A program made the position numbers and the translations under genes. DNA of 14,388 bases from an uncultured Pseudomonadota bacterium (GTDB taxonomy: Bacteria > Pseudomonadota > Alphaproteobacteria > RUG11792): assembly GCA_902773285.1 (NCBI GenBank), contig CACYDS010000048.1:1-14388 (forward strand). The letters run 5' to 3'. Numbering within the stretch: the first letter of the stretch is position 1; every line of letters starts with the position of its first letter. This document shows positions 7,615 to 14,353 of this stretch, one piece after another. The notes beneath the pieces were generated by a model that did not search any database, was not told the DNA's origin, and was given only the letters and a program-made list of their open reading frames with translations.

Positions 7615-7626
7615 AGGATGCATCCT
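7615..7626. repeat. 12-bp perfect palindrome AGGATGCATCCT
   Basis: A perfect self-complementary dodecamer sits inside a looser GGTAG (7606-7610) / CTACC (7625-7629) pairing. It may be a dimeric protein-binding site or part of an RNA fold; the sequence alone does not decide. Confidence 0.4.
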
Positions 7627-7767
7627 ACCACACATTTTTTGGACAAAAAACACCACTGATACATGAATCCTCACGAAAGGCTCTTTTTTACTAATTCGTT
7701 TTACCAGAGCGAGATAAATTACAGACAGGCAATGCACTCATTTGAAAAATTGAGTATTATAACAATC

Positions 7768-7986
7768 CTACAATTTGATATTGTATCTTTTGTTAAATTT
7801 GCTTATTTGTCCAGCTGTGTCTACCAATTTTTGCCCAGCGCCAGTCCATGCTGGATGACTTATTGGATCAATATCCAAATTTATTGTTTCGCCTGCTTTG
7901 CCGTACGTTGACTTGGTTTTAAATGTTTCCCCGTTAGTCAAAACCACCGATATCTCATGGTAATCAGGATGAATATTTTTCTTCAT
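7768..7986 (-). CDS. rpmE: 50S ribosomal protein bL31, zinc-free type
   Basis: Large-subunit ribosomal protein at the central protuberance, forming a bridge to the small subunit. The 72 residues match alphaproteobacterial bL31: MKKNIHPDYHEISVVLTNGE (1-20), FKTKSTYGK (22-30), and IDPISHPAWTG (39-49) followed by DTAGQISKFNKRY (56-68). It contains no cysteines, so it is the C-minus, zinc-independent form. It is transcribed alone from the minus strand, with its own likely promoter upstream. There is no good Shine-Dalgarno directly before the ATG, only an A/T-rich run. No clear terminator follows the stop. Confidence 0.96.
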   Translation of the reverse strand: MKKNIHPDYHEISVVLTNGETFKTKSTYGKAGETINLDIDPISHPAWTGAGQKLVDTAGQISKFNKRYNIKL

Positions 7987-8018
7987 TTTTTTTACTAAAA
8001 AGACATTTCTTAGCCTTA

Positions 8019-8047
8019 CTTATAGCACATTTTGTGATATACGGCAA
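8019..8047 (-). promoter_or_regulatory. Candidate extended -10 promoter for rpmE
   Basis: On the minus strand, TTGCCG (8042-8047, 4/6 to TTGACA) is followed by a 17-base spacer and TATAAG (8019-8024, 5/6 to TATAAT). The -10 is preceded by TG one base upstream, giving an extended -10 element. The predicted start lies near 8012, with a leader of about 26 bases to the rpmE ATG. Confidence 0.6.
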
Positions 8048-8095
8048 TGATGATTGTATAAGTCCACAAAATATGCGACAAAAATTGGTTTAGTA

Positions 8096-8113
8096 TGAGA
8101 TTTGTGTATCTCA
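8096..8113. repeat. Inverted repeat TGAGAT-N6-ATCTCA, possible operator
   Basis: Perfect 6+6 dyad with a 6-base spacer, about 60 bases upstream of the MFS start and about 110 bases upstream of rpmE. Geometry suits a dimeric regulator, but a dyad this short can occur by chance in A/T-rich DNA. Confidence 0.3.
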
Positions 8114-8174
8114 AAGTTACGAGTGTGATAACATAATTCCAGATTCCAGGAATTTTTAGGATAACTATATAAAA

Positions 8175-9437
8175 ATGGAAAAGAAACTTAGCGGCAAGTC
8201 GTGCTTAATTTTTGGAATTGCTGCTTTATTTTATCTTTATGAATTGGCGTTAAGGGTATCTCCGAGTGTTATGACAAATGACCTTATGGTTACATTTAAC
8301 GCTACCTCAACGATGTTAGGTGTTTTGATTTCATTTTATTATTATGCATATACCGTCTTGCAACTTCCGTGTGGTATTATCCTTGATAAAATGGGGGCGC
8401 GTAATTTACTTGGTATCTCATCAGTTTTATGCGTTTTGGGGGCGTGTCTATTTGCAGTATCTGACAAAATGTATGTGGCTCAAATGGGGCGGTTTTTAGT
8501 CGGAGCAGGTTCCGCATGCGCTTTCATTAGTTGTCTTCAAATTGCTGCCAATTTATTCCCTAAAAAATATTTTGTGATTTTGGCCGGAATAACCAACATG
8601 ATGGGGACTCTTGGCGGATTGTTTGGTGGGGCCCCAGTTGCAAAAGCGGTTAATACGTTTGGATGGCAAAATGCAACCTATATGCTGGGGGCGATTGGTA
8701 TAGTAATAGCCATATTGATATTTGTGTTAGTACCCAAAAATATGGGAGATGCAAATCTGTGTCAAAAAACGGCGTCCCAAAACTCTAAATCAGTTTTGAA
8801 TAATATATCAAAATTGCTGCGAAATCCGCAGATAGTGTTATCAGGCATTATAGCTGGATTTATGTATCTGCCCATTGATGCTTTTGCAGAGTTATGGGCT
8901 GTGCCGTTTTTTATGTCAAAATACGGGATTGGAAATGAGACAGCGGCACTGGCATCAGCGATAATATTTGTGGGTGTTGCAGTCGGAAGCGTTGCAGTTG
9001 CAGTTTTTGCTAAAAAGATCGGAAGCTATATACGGACAATGAGATTGGCAATGTTATTAACTGCGATAGCGTTTGTCCACCTCATATACGCAAGTTGCGG
9101 ATTGTATGTAGCCTTTGGAATAGTGTTACTAATTGGATTTTTCACTGGAGCTCAACCAATTGGGTTTACCCTAGCTAAGGAGAGTGTATCGGAAGAAATT
9201 TCAGGAACCACACTAGCAATGACGAACTGCATAGTTATGCTTATAGGGTCAATTTTCCAACCATTCTTAGGCGCATTGCTAGATTTCTTCTGGAAAGGAG
9301 AAATCAGTGAAGCTGCTGTGCGAGTTTATGACATAGAATGCTATGAAAAGGCGATTTTAGTTATTCCTGTATTTTTGGTGATCTCATATGTCTTATCGAT
9401 GTTTTTGAAGGACACAATAAACACAGAGAATGAATAA
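8175..9437 (+). CDS. Major facilitator superfamily transporter, 12-TM
   Basis: Inner-membrane secondary transporter of unknown substrate. The 420 residues contain about twelve hydrophobic segments. The cytoplasmic loop between helices 2 and 3 carries the MFS signature GIILDKMGARNLL (67-79), and helix 4 has GRFLVGAGSACAFI (105-118). A longer hydrophilic middle loop (about 188-215) separates the two six-helix halves. The N-terminal pattern ALRVSPSVMTNDLM (25-38) and the YYYAYTVLQLPCG stretch (55-67) recall MFS carriers widespread in intracellular bacteria, such as nutrient importers of the Legionella Pht kind. That resemblance is from memory and gives no substrate. The gene overlaps the following exported protein by eight bases, so the two are probably coexpressed. 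Confidence 0.9.
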   Translation: MEKKLSGKSCLIFGIAALFYLYELALRVSPSVMTNDLMVTFNATSTMLGVLISFYYYAYTVLQLPCGIILDKMGARNLLGISSVLCVLGACLFAVSDKMYVAQMGRFLVGAGSACAFISCLQIAANLFPKKYFVILAGITNMMGTLGGLFGGAPVAKAVNTFGWQNATYMLGAIGIVIAILIFVLVPKNMGDANLCQKTASQNSKSVLNNISKLLRNPQIVLSGIIAGFMYLPIDAFAELWAVPFFMSKYGIGNETAALASAIIFVGVAVGSVAVAVFAKKIGSYIRTMRLAMLLTAIAFVHLIYASCGLYVAFGIVLLIGFFTGAQPIGFTLAKESVSEEISGTTLAMTNCIVMLIGSIFQPFLGALLDFFWKGEISEAAVRVYDIECYEKAILVIPVFLVISYVLSMFLKDTINTENE

Positions 9438-10200
9438 AGCTATAATTGTTGCCACTTTTATTTGTTTTAGGGCGGATGCTTTTGATACCAATCAACTCCC
9501 ACTTTCTGATGGTGTGGCAAAAACATTTCCAGATATAAGTTCGAGTTGCTACATCATAGTGAATGAAGATACAAATGTTGTGGTAACGTCTTCAAATTCT
9601 GAAGTACCCATAGATACAGGAACATTTGGTGAGCTGTATGGTGTTGCACAACTTGCAACTCTCCATGAAATGGCAAAACGATTTACTGATACGAAACAAT
9701 TTTTTCAATCCGCGATGTCTGGAAACGGATGCGCAGTTAGATACAAAAATAAGAATGAAGCAAGATTTATTATTCTGATATATGGTGAATCCACAAAAGA
9801 AACGGCCTATAACGACATAGAAAAAATCAAGGTATGGTTGGATCAATTGTACATATACCATGTACCACAACAAGATAGCTTCTTGTATATTCCAATAATT
9901 TACGGAACACGGTCGGTTGTAAAATTCAAGGTACCCGGGACGCAGCCTATTCTGCTATCAAGGAAAGGGTCAAAAAGAATCGAAAAAGTGTACCGATACC
10001 GGACAATCTTGAAAGCTCCAGTCGTCCCAAATGATGAAATTGGATATGTGTTTTATCGCACAGATATATTCAAAAATCCGATCCAAAAAACAATTAAATC
10101 CGGGATCAATATTAAAAAATCGAATTGGCTTAGGCGTGTTTATGATTCTATTCGATACCTGATATTTGGCACAACAGCGTTTATGCCAATAGAGAAATAG
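9430..10200 (+). CDS. DacA (PBP5)-like exported protein lacking catalytic core; predicted pseudoenzyme
   Basis: The layout resembles a D-alanyl-D-alanine carboxypeptidase of the DacA/PBP5 type, but with 256 residues instead of about 380-400. A short signal peptide probably ends at RADA (14-17). Residues 38-75 mimic the start of the transpeptidase-like domain, but the usual PASMTKL active-site block reads PIDTGTFGEL (60-69), with neither catalytic Ser nor Lys. The middle of the domain is missing. Residues 98-138 then resemble the stretch just after KTG (SGNGCAVRYKN, then RFIILIYGEST and a Trp-containing helix), without a KTG motif. The C-terminal beta domain with LKAPVVPNDEIGYVF (194-208) and a terminal membrane-anchor-like helix, WLRRVYDSIRYLIFG (233-247), are kept. 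There are no internal stops, so it is a maintained reading frame. It may bind peptidoglycan or regulate a true DacA. The start ATG overlaps the MFS stop. Confidence 0.65.
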   Translation: MNKAIIVATFICFRADAFDTNQLPLSDGVAKTFPDISSSCYIIVNEDTNVVVTSSNSEVPIDTGTFGELYGVAQLATLHEMAKRFTDTKQFFQSAMSGNGCAVRYKNKNEARFIILIYGESTKETAYNDIEKIKVWLDQLYIYHVPQQDSFLYIPIIYGTRSVVKFKVPGTQPILLSRKGSKRIEKVYRYRTILKAPVVPNDEIGYVFYRTDIFKNPIQKTIKSGINIKKSNWLRRVYDSIRYLIFGTTAFMPIEK

Positions 10201-10211
10201 CGATAGACATT

Positions 10212-10235
10212 TTGAATATTTTTGCCTCTATTCAA
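10212..10235 (+). terminator. Weak hairpin between converging genes
   Basis: TTGAATA (10212-10218) and TATTCAA (10229-10235) form a seven-base-pair stem around a ten-base loop, with a T-run a few bases downstream on the plus strand. It sits in the 27-base gap between the converging genes and its right arm covers the stop codon of the lipoprotein gene. It may end plus-strand transcription. The stem is A/T-rich and weak, and there is no matching T-run for the minus strand. Confidence 0.4.
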
Positions 10236-11052
10236 GCAATTTTTCTGGATCTACAGCATGACGTCCTTTGCCAGACAGGTCATTAACCTCGAAATAAAGC
10301 TGAGGCTTCTTGGCAATAGAACCAGTTTGTCCAACTTTTCCGATAATTGTGCCTTGCTGCACTTTTTGTCCGACAGTAACTTTTGCTTCTTTCAAGTTTG
10401 AATAGATCGACATAGTCTTTTTGGCGGTATGTTTCACAACGACGGTTACTCCATATGCTGCAGCATCCCCGCTGGGTACTCCTGCAATCACAACCGTTCC
10501 AGCCGCTATCGATTTTACGGGTGTGCCAACAGAAGCATCTAGAATTATTCCCCCATCGCCATCAAAATGCTGGGAAACTTTGGATTTTCCATTTGCTATC
10601 GGCCATTTATATTCTTGGACATCTACAATTGATTTAGGCTCTGGATTGTTTTGGATAACATCAGAAACTTTATTTTCCGTTTCGTCAATTGATGTTCTCG
10701 CATCAGAATTTAAGTCATCGCTTTTTATTGCAGGTGTGTCATCCATATTTGTTGTACTCACTGTTATATCCGGATCCAATGAAGCTTCTTCGCTATCACT
10801 AACTTTGGGCGTGATAATTAATTTTTGTCCTTCATAAAGATGATAGGGGGGCTCAAGTTTATTTAGTTTTATTACCTCTGAACGCTTCATTCCGTACTGC
10901 TTTGCAATACTCTCCACTGTATCGTCGCCTTTTACTCTGTGATACGGGTCTATTTTTTTTATTTGAACAACTTCCGGCAGATTCTCTCCATCGTGAGCAC
11001 ATCCCCCTAAAAATAATGCTAATAAAGCTATCCTACAAATCTTTTTGTTCAT
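10228..11052 (-). CDS. nlpD: NlpD-like LysM/LytM lipoprotein, degenerate active site
   Basis: Predicted outer-membrane lipoprotein that activates cell-wall amidases at division. The 274 residues begin with a lipoprotein signal whose lipobox is LGGC, lipidated at C18. A LysM peptidoglycan-binding domain spans about 37-82 (YHRVKGDDTVESIAKQYG, then YEGQKLIITP). A long acidic linker (84-147) leads to a LytM/M23 domain (150-273). The metal ligands of active M23 peptidases are replaced: the Asp of the GxD box is I170, the His of YxHL is N219, and the first His of the LHFE box is Y253. H207 remains. NlpD and EnvC are likewise inactive and work by activating amidases. It lies directly after surE, as nlpD does in many proteobacteria, and shares an ATGA overlap with it. 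AAGGAG inside surE supplies the ribosome-binding site. Confidence 0.85.
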   Translation of the reverse strand: MNKKICRIALLALFLGGCAHDGENLPEVVQIKKIDPYHRVKGDDTVESIAKQYGMKRSEVIKLNKLEPPYHLYEGQKLIITPKVSDSEEASLDPDITVSTTNMDDTPAIKSDDLNSDARTSIDETENKVSDVIQNNPEPKSIVDVQEYKWPIANGKSKVSQHFDGDGGIILDASVGTPVKSIAAGTVVIAGVPSGDAAAYGVTVVVKHTAKKTMSIYSNLKEAKVTVGQKVQQGTIIGKVGQTGSIAKKPQLYFEVNDLSGKGRHAVDPEKLLE

Positions 11053-11810
11053 GAAAATAACTCCTTCAAAATGCTGATTTCATCTTTTGCCGTCATATCG
11101 ATAGTCATTGGTGTGATAGAAACGTAATGACTATGTACTGCACCAAGGTCGGTTGCTAAATCGCGGTTAGAGTCTTCCTTCCTGAATTCAGCTGATCCAA
11201 TCCAAAAATATGGTTCACCACGCGGATCAGTAAATTGTATGACATGATCATCAATTGCGCGTGTTCCCTGGCGGGTGATTTTTATTCCCAAAACTTCAGA
11301 AACCTCACAGGATGGAAAATTAACGTTTAAAAATACATTCTTTTTGAATTTGTAGTTTTCCATTATGACTTTCAGCACCACAGGTGCATATGTTTTTGCT
11401 ACTTCCCAATTTACTTTGCCGTCTTTCGCCAATCTTTGACTAAAGGCGATTGAGGGGATATCAAAAAGGCATGCCTCAATAGCGGCTGCAACCGTTCCCG
11501 AATAGGTCACGTCGTCAGCTAAATTAGCATCTAGATTTACCCCAGAAAACATAAAATCTGGTTTTTCCTTAAGTAGATATCGGAGAGCCATAATAACGCT
11601 GTCTGTTGGAGTTCCATTGACAGAAAAGTGATGGTCATCGTGTTCTTTCATACGTAACGGACTTTTTAAAGTCAGTGAATGCCCAGCTCCGCTCATATCT
11701 GAGCTTGGTGCAAAAACGTATACATCATCCGAAAATTTCTTGGCGATATCCTCAAGAATACTAATGCCAGGCGCCTGTATTCCATCATCGTTGCTAAGCA
11801 AAATTCTCAT
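11049..11810 (-). CDS. surE: 5'/3'-nucleotidase SurE
   Basis: Cytoplasmic metal-dependent nucleotidase of the SurE family, acting on nucleoside monophosphates. From the chosen ATG it has 253 residues starting MRILLSNDDGIQAPG. The metal-binding NDDG pair is D8-D9, and the pattern SGVNLDANLADDVTYSGTVA matches the family block SGINxGxNxGxDVxYSGTVA, with Leu-Asp replacing the usual Ala/Gly pair. A GTG two codons upstream (11816) is open but overlaps the GAGGAG ribosome-binding site, so ATG at 11810 is preferred; it also gives the canonical N-terminus. This ATG overlaps the hemW stop as ATGA. The surE-nlpD order is conserved in proteobacteria, although pcm and rpoS are not seen here. Confidence 0.95.
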   Translation of the reverse strand: MRILLSNDDGIQAPGISILEDIAKKFSDDVYVFAPSSDMSGAGHSLTLKSPLRMKEHDDHHFSVNGTPTDSVIMALRYLLKEKPDFMFSGVNLDANLADDVTYSGTVAAAIEACLFDIPSIAFSQRLAKDGKVNWEVAKTYAPVVLKVIMENYKFKKNVFLNVNFPSCEVSEVLGIKITRQGTRAIDDHVIQFTDPRGEPYFWIGSAEFRKEDSNRDLATDLGAVHSHYVSITPMTIDMTAKDEISILKELFS

Positions 11811-12949
11811 AAACACTCCTCAGTCAAGTATCGAATTATGAGATTTAACTTCATAATTCCATTATCTGTTAAAACCACATCACTGCCCTTATTTATTATA
11901 TATGAATTTTCTTGCAATTTTTTTAACTTATTTTTCAATCCATATTTTGCCTTTATGTGCTTACTGATAACATCGATCTTTATCCCAAATTTGGAACGTA
12001 ATCCCATGATTAAGCGTTCCTTAAATTCATTATCTTCGCTTAAAATTTCCTCGTTAAATGCTGGGTTGTTAGTTTCTAGTGCCCATCTTAGCCATTCGTT
12101 ATTATCTGAAATTTGAGCAATTGCTATCTTGCGACCGGTCAAGGTGCAGCGTGAGTGCGCTCCTGCGCCTATGCCATAGTAGTCTTCATATTTCCAATAC
12201 GAAATATTGTGCTGTCCGTAGCACTTATCTTTTGCAAAATTTGATACCTCATACATTTCAAATCCCTGATTCCTGGCTATTTCAATTGTTTTTTCAAAAA
12301 AAGCAGCAGAAGAGCTTGGGGATGGCAGAACGCCAGAATCAATCATTGCCTTCAGTCTGGTGTTTTGTTCGACTATTAGCTCATATAATGAGATGTGTTT
12401 TATTGGATATTTCAAAACCTCATTGAGTTCTTCCTCCCAGTTTCGGAGATTTTGCCCTGGTCGATTGTATATCATGTCGATAGACAGATTGTCAAAAATT
12501 TCCGATATTTCAAAAATACACTCTTTGGCTTCTCTTGCGGAATGTATTCGCCCAAGCATTTTTAGATCGGCGTCTATTATCGATTGCACACCTATAGAGA
12601 GCCTATTTATACCCGATTTTTTTAGATTCATTGCCTTGATTTTGTCGATTGTTTTCGGATTTGCCTCCAGAGTAATTTCTAGGTTTGGGGCTAATTGGAA
12701 TGCATTATCTATCTCTTCTAAAATAGAGGTAATAAACCAATTCGGAAGAAGGGATGGTGTCCCACCTCCGAAATATATGCTAGTAATTGGATCCCCTTGA
12801 TAATATTGTTCTGTGTATTTTTGTAGTATTTTGGTATATGATGCAAGCCATTTGGAGTAATCAATAAATTGAGGGCAAGGGACACTATTGAAATCGCAGT
12901 AATAGCACTTGGAACGGCAAAATGGCCAGTGAATGTATATTGTACTCAT
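11807..12949 (-). CDS. hemW: HemW, radical-SAM heme chaperone (formerly HemN-like)
   Basis: Radical-SAM protein thought to deliver heme to respiratory enzymes, rather than a coproporphyrinogen oxidase. From the chosen ATG it has 380 residues, the usual HemW length. The N-terminus MSTIYIHWPFCRSKCYYCDF carries the [4Fe-4S] ligands C11, C15 and C18. They are followed by Asp-Phe rather than the fourth Cys of true HemN. SIYFGGGTPSLL provides the SAM-binding Gly motif. QHNISYWKYEDYYGIGAGAHS contains the HNxxYW heme-binding motif diagnostic of HemW. The frame is open 30 codons further to a TTG inside suhB, but that extension has no family features and the TTG is a poor start. No strong Shine-Dalgarno precedes the chosen ATG, so the start is likely but not certain. 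It is followed by surE with an ATGA overlap. Confidence 0.93.
   Translation of the reverse strand: MSTIYIHWPFCRSKCYYCDFNSVPCPQFIDYSKWLASYTKILQKYTEQYYQGDPITSIYFGGGTPSLLPNWFITSILEEIDNAFQLAPNLEITLEANPKTIDKIKAMNLKKSGINRLSIGVQSIIDADLKMLGRIHSAREAKECIFEISEIFDNLSIDMIYNRPGQNLRNWEEELNEVLKYPIKHISLYELIVEQNTRLKAMIDSGVLPSPSSSAAFFEKTIEIARNQGFEMYEVSNFAKDKCYGQHNISYWKYEDYYGIGAGAHSRCTLTGRKIAIAQISDNNEWLRWALETNNPAFNEEILSEDNEFKERLIMGLRSKFGIKIDVISKHIKAKYGLKNKLKKLQENSYIINKGSDVVLTDNGIMKLNLIIRYLTEECL
11816..11821 (-). promoter_or_regulatory. Shine-Dalgarno deciding the surE start
   Basis: GAGGAG on the minus strand lies five bases upstream of the ATG at 11810 and inside the end of hemW. It overlaps the upstream in-frame GTG, which rules that codon out as the start. 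Confidence 0.75.
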
Positions 12950-13017
12950 CTCTACTGAAGAATGTGTGCGATGCGGTATGTTTCTGCGTTTTGCCACATT
13001 ATGCCCCGCTTTTCCGG

Positions 13018-13764
13018 CTATAATCCCAGACTTATACAACCATCAAGCAATTTCTTCGATGAAGTGGCTATTATATTGTAGTGTTCGCCTGAGGGATTAA
13101 CACGAATAAATCCTCCGGATTCTTTTACGAGAACTACGCCTGCGGCTATGTCCCAAAGGCAAGAATCATAAGCAACCACAATGTCATATTTCCCTGCTGA
13201 TAAATAAGCCAAATCTAATGCAATGGATCCAGTTTTTCGCAATATTGCCCCAGCTTTTATCAGTTTCTCATCTATATTAAGAGGGGCTCGTGTTACAACT
13301 ACCGCCTCTTTCATATTTTCTCGCCCAGATACCCTTAAGCGACTTTTTTGCCCAACAAATGCCCCTTGCCCTACCTCTGCCTTATAGCACTCGCCACGGA
13401 TAGGATCCAATGTCACACCTGCTGTAAATTCCTTGTTCACCTGCAACGCTATATTGATAGCAAAATAAGGAATACCTCGCATAAAATTGCTAGTGCCATC
13501 TATAGGGTCAACAATCCATACGGAATTGCTATTCTCTTTTTCAGTAAATCCGGATTCCTCACAAACTAGGGAGTAGTTTGGTCGAGTGCGAGTTAATTCT
13601 TGGACAATGCGCGCTTCAGAATTTCGGTCTGCAGAAGTTACAAAATTGCGGAAACCTTTATGCGAAACTTGCAAGTTTTCTAATTCGCCGAAATCACGTA
13701 ACAAAGAAAATGCGGCTTTTTCCGCGGCTCGTTGCATTATGTATAAAGTAGCGGAGCTTCTCAT
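13018..13764 (-). CDS. suhB: Inositol monophosphatase family protein SuhB
   Basis: Mg-dependent phosphatase of the IMPase/FIG superfamily; SuhB in E. coli also takes part in rRNA antitermination and ribosome assembly. The 248 residues are slightly shorter than the usual ~265. Metal and catalytic motifs are complete: TSAD (43-46), the E69-E70 pair in CEESG, WIVDPIDGTSNF (83-94) with D86 and D89, and WDIAAG (204-209). The N-terminal pattern SLLRDFGELENLQVSHKG (20-37) is close to alphaproteobacterial SuhB, supporting the first ATG. The start lies six bases after the efp stop, with little Shine-Dalgarno, so coupling to efp is likely. The efp-suhB neighbourhood is common in alphaproteobacteria. 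Confidence 0.94.
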   Translation of the reverse strand: MRSSATLYIMQRAAEKAAFSLLRDFGELENLQVSHKGFRNFVTSADRNSEARIVQELTRTRPNYSLVCEESGFTEKENSNSVWIVDPIDGTSNFMRGIPYFAINIALQVNKEFTAGVTLDPIRGECYKAEVGQGAFVGQKSRLRVSGRENMKEAVVVTRAPLNIDEKLIKAGAILRKTGSIALDLAYLSAGKYDIVVAYDSCLWDIAAGVVLVKESGGFIRVNPSGEHYNIIATSSKKLLDGCISLGL

Positions 13765-13770
13765 CTTTGC

Positions 13771-14334
13771 TTACTTTGCTCGCTCCACGTATGAAGAATT
13801 CGAAGTATCTACGACAACTTTTGTCCCAGCCTCAATATGCTGCGGCACCATAATCTTAACACCATTTGACAAAACCGCTGGTTTATACGAAGAAGCTGCA
13901 GTTTGCCCTTTTACAACAGGTTCAGACTCAACAATTTCCAAAACAACTGTTTGCGGAAGCGTTACACTTATAGGTTCATTTTCATATAAGCAAACAGTAA
14001 CAATCATGCCGTCTGTTAAAAATGCTGAGGCATCACCTACCAAATCTTCAGGAAGTTGGATCTGCTCATAATTTGCCTGATCCATAAAATGAAGATAATC
14101 CCCATCCTTATATAAATACTGAAATGGCTTTTCTTCCAAAAACACCTTTTCTACTGATTCTGCAGATCTAAAGCGTTCGTTTAGTTTCGAGCCTCCTCGT
14201 AATTCTTTCATTTCGGCTTGAATATACGCACCACCTTTTCCTGGTTGTACATGTTGCGTCTTGGTAACTATCCACAACTTATTGTTATGCTCAAGCACAT
14301 TTCCAATTCTTATCTCATTTGCACTTATTTTCAT
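13771..14334 (-). CDS. efp: Translation elongation factor P
   Basis: Binds stalled ribosomes between the P and E sites and promotes peptide-bond formation at polyproline stretches. The 187 residues give the full three-domain form. The N-terminal KOW-like domain has HVQPGKGGAYIQAEMK (28-43), whose loop Lys K33 matches the residue that is beta-lysylated in E. coli EF-P. The middle and C-terminal OB domains carry TLPQTVVLEIVESEP (125-139) and VKIMVPQHIEAGTKVVVDT (158-176). The ATG is preceded by GGAAAG about six bases upstream. The start is only 19 bases from the 3' end of a tRNA gene, leaving no room for a separate promoter, so efp is probably cotranscribed with the tRNA and released by tRNA processing. 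No modification enzyme (EpmA/EpmB) lies in this window. Confidence 0.97.
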   Translation of the reverse strand: MKISANEIRIGNVLEHNNKLWIVTKTQHVQPGKGGAYIQAEMKELRGGSKLNERFRSAESVEKVFLEEKPFQYLYKDGDYLHFMDQANYEQIQLPEDLVGDASAFLTDGMIVTVCLYENEPISVTLPQTVVLEIVESEPVVKGQTAASSYKPAVLSNGVKIMVPQHIEAGTKVVVDTSNSSYVERAK

Positions 14335-14353
14335 CTAATCTTTCCACGAACAC

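Larger units (their letters stand above)
7296..7767. other. Non-coding or degraded stretch between the rpmH promoter and rpmE
   Basis: No recognisable protein gene was found on either strand. Frames are short: 29 codons on plus from ATG at 7441, and about 33 codons on minus beginning within 7575-7590. Visible structure comprises a purine run with seven consecutive G (7418-7424), a bulged stem-loop (7539-7573) and a 12-bp palindrome (7615-7626). I looked for conserved cores of SRP RNA, RNase P RNA and tmRNA and did not see them. It could hold a lineage-specific small RNA, gene remnants or simply regulatory spacer. Confidence 0.5.
7987..8174. other. Divergent intergenic region between rpmE and the MFS gene
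   Basis: This 188-base A/T-rich region separates two divergently transcribed genes. It holds a good minus-strand promoter candidate for rpmE and a small inverted repeat. I found no convincing plus-strand promoter for the MFS gene; TTGTGT at 8102-8107 is the best -35-like hexamer but lacks a good -10 at the right distance. An AGG at 8158-8160 is a weak, rather distant Shine-Dalgarno. Confidence 0.6.

Noticed and set aside
7296..7767. Housekeeping RNA (SRP RNA, RNase P RNA, tmRNA) in the gap
   Set aside because: None of the conserved core sequences of these RNAs was found on either strand.
7663..7911. 82-codon plus-strand open frame upstream of and antisense to rpmE
   Set aside because: About half of it is the antisense of the clear bL31 gene, it has no good ribosome-binding site, and the product (many aromatic residues, no motif) matches nothing I recognise.
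10421..10837. 138-codon plus-strand open frame
   Set aside because: Antisense shadow of the NlpD-like gene, low-complexity Ser/Thr/Pro-rich product without signals.
11811..11816. GTG start for SurE two codons upstream
   Set aside because: The GTG overlaps the GAGGAG ribosome-binding site; the ATG at 11810 has correct spacing and the canonical N-terminus.
12360..12800. 146-codon plus-strand open frame
   Set aside because: Antisense shadow of hemW, with no family features of its own.
12950..13039. 30-codon N-terminal extension of HemW from TTG at 13039
   Set aside because: TTG start inside suhB with no family similarity in the extension; ATG at 12949 gives the standard HemW N-terminus.
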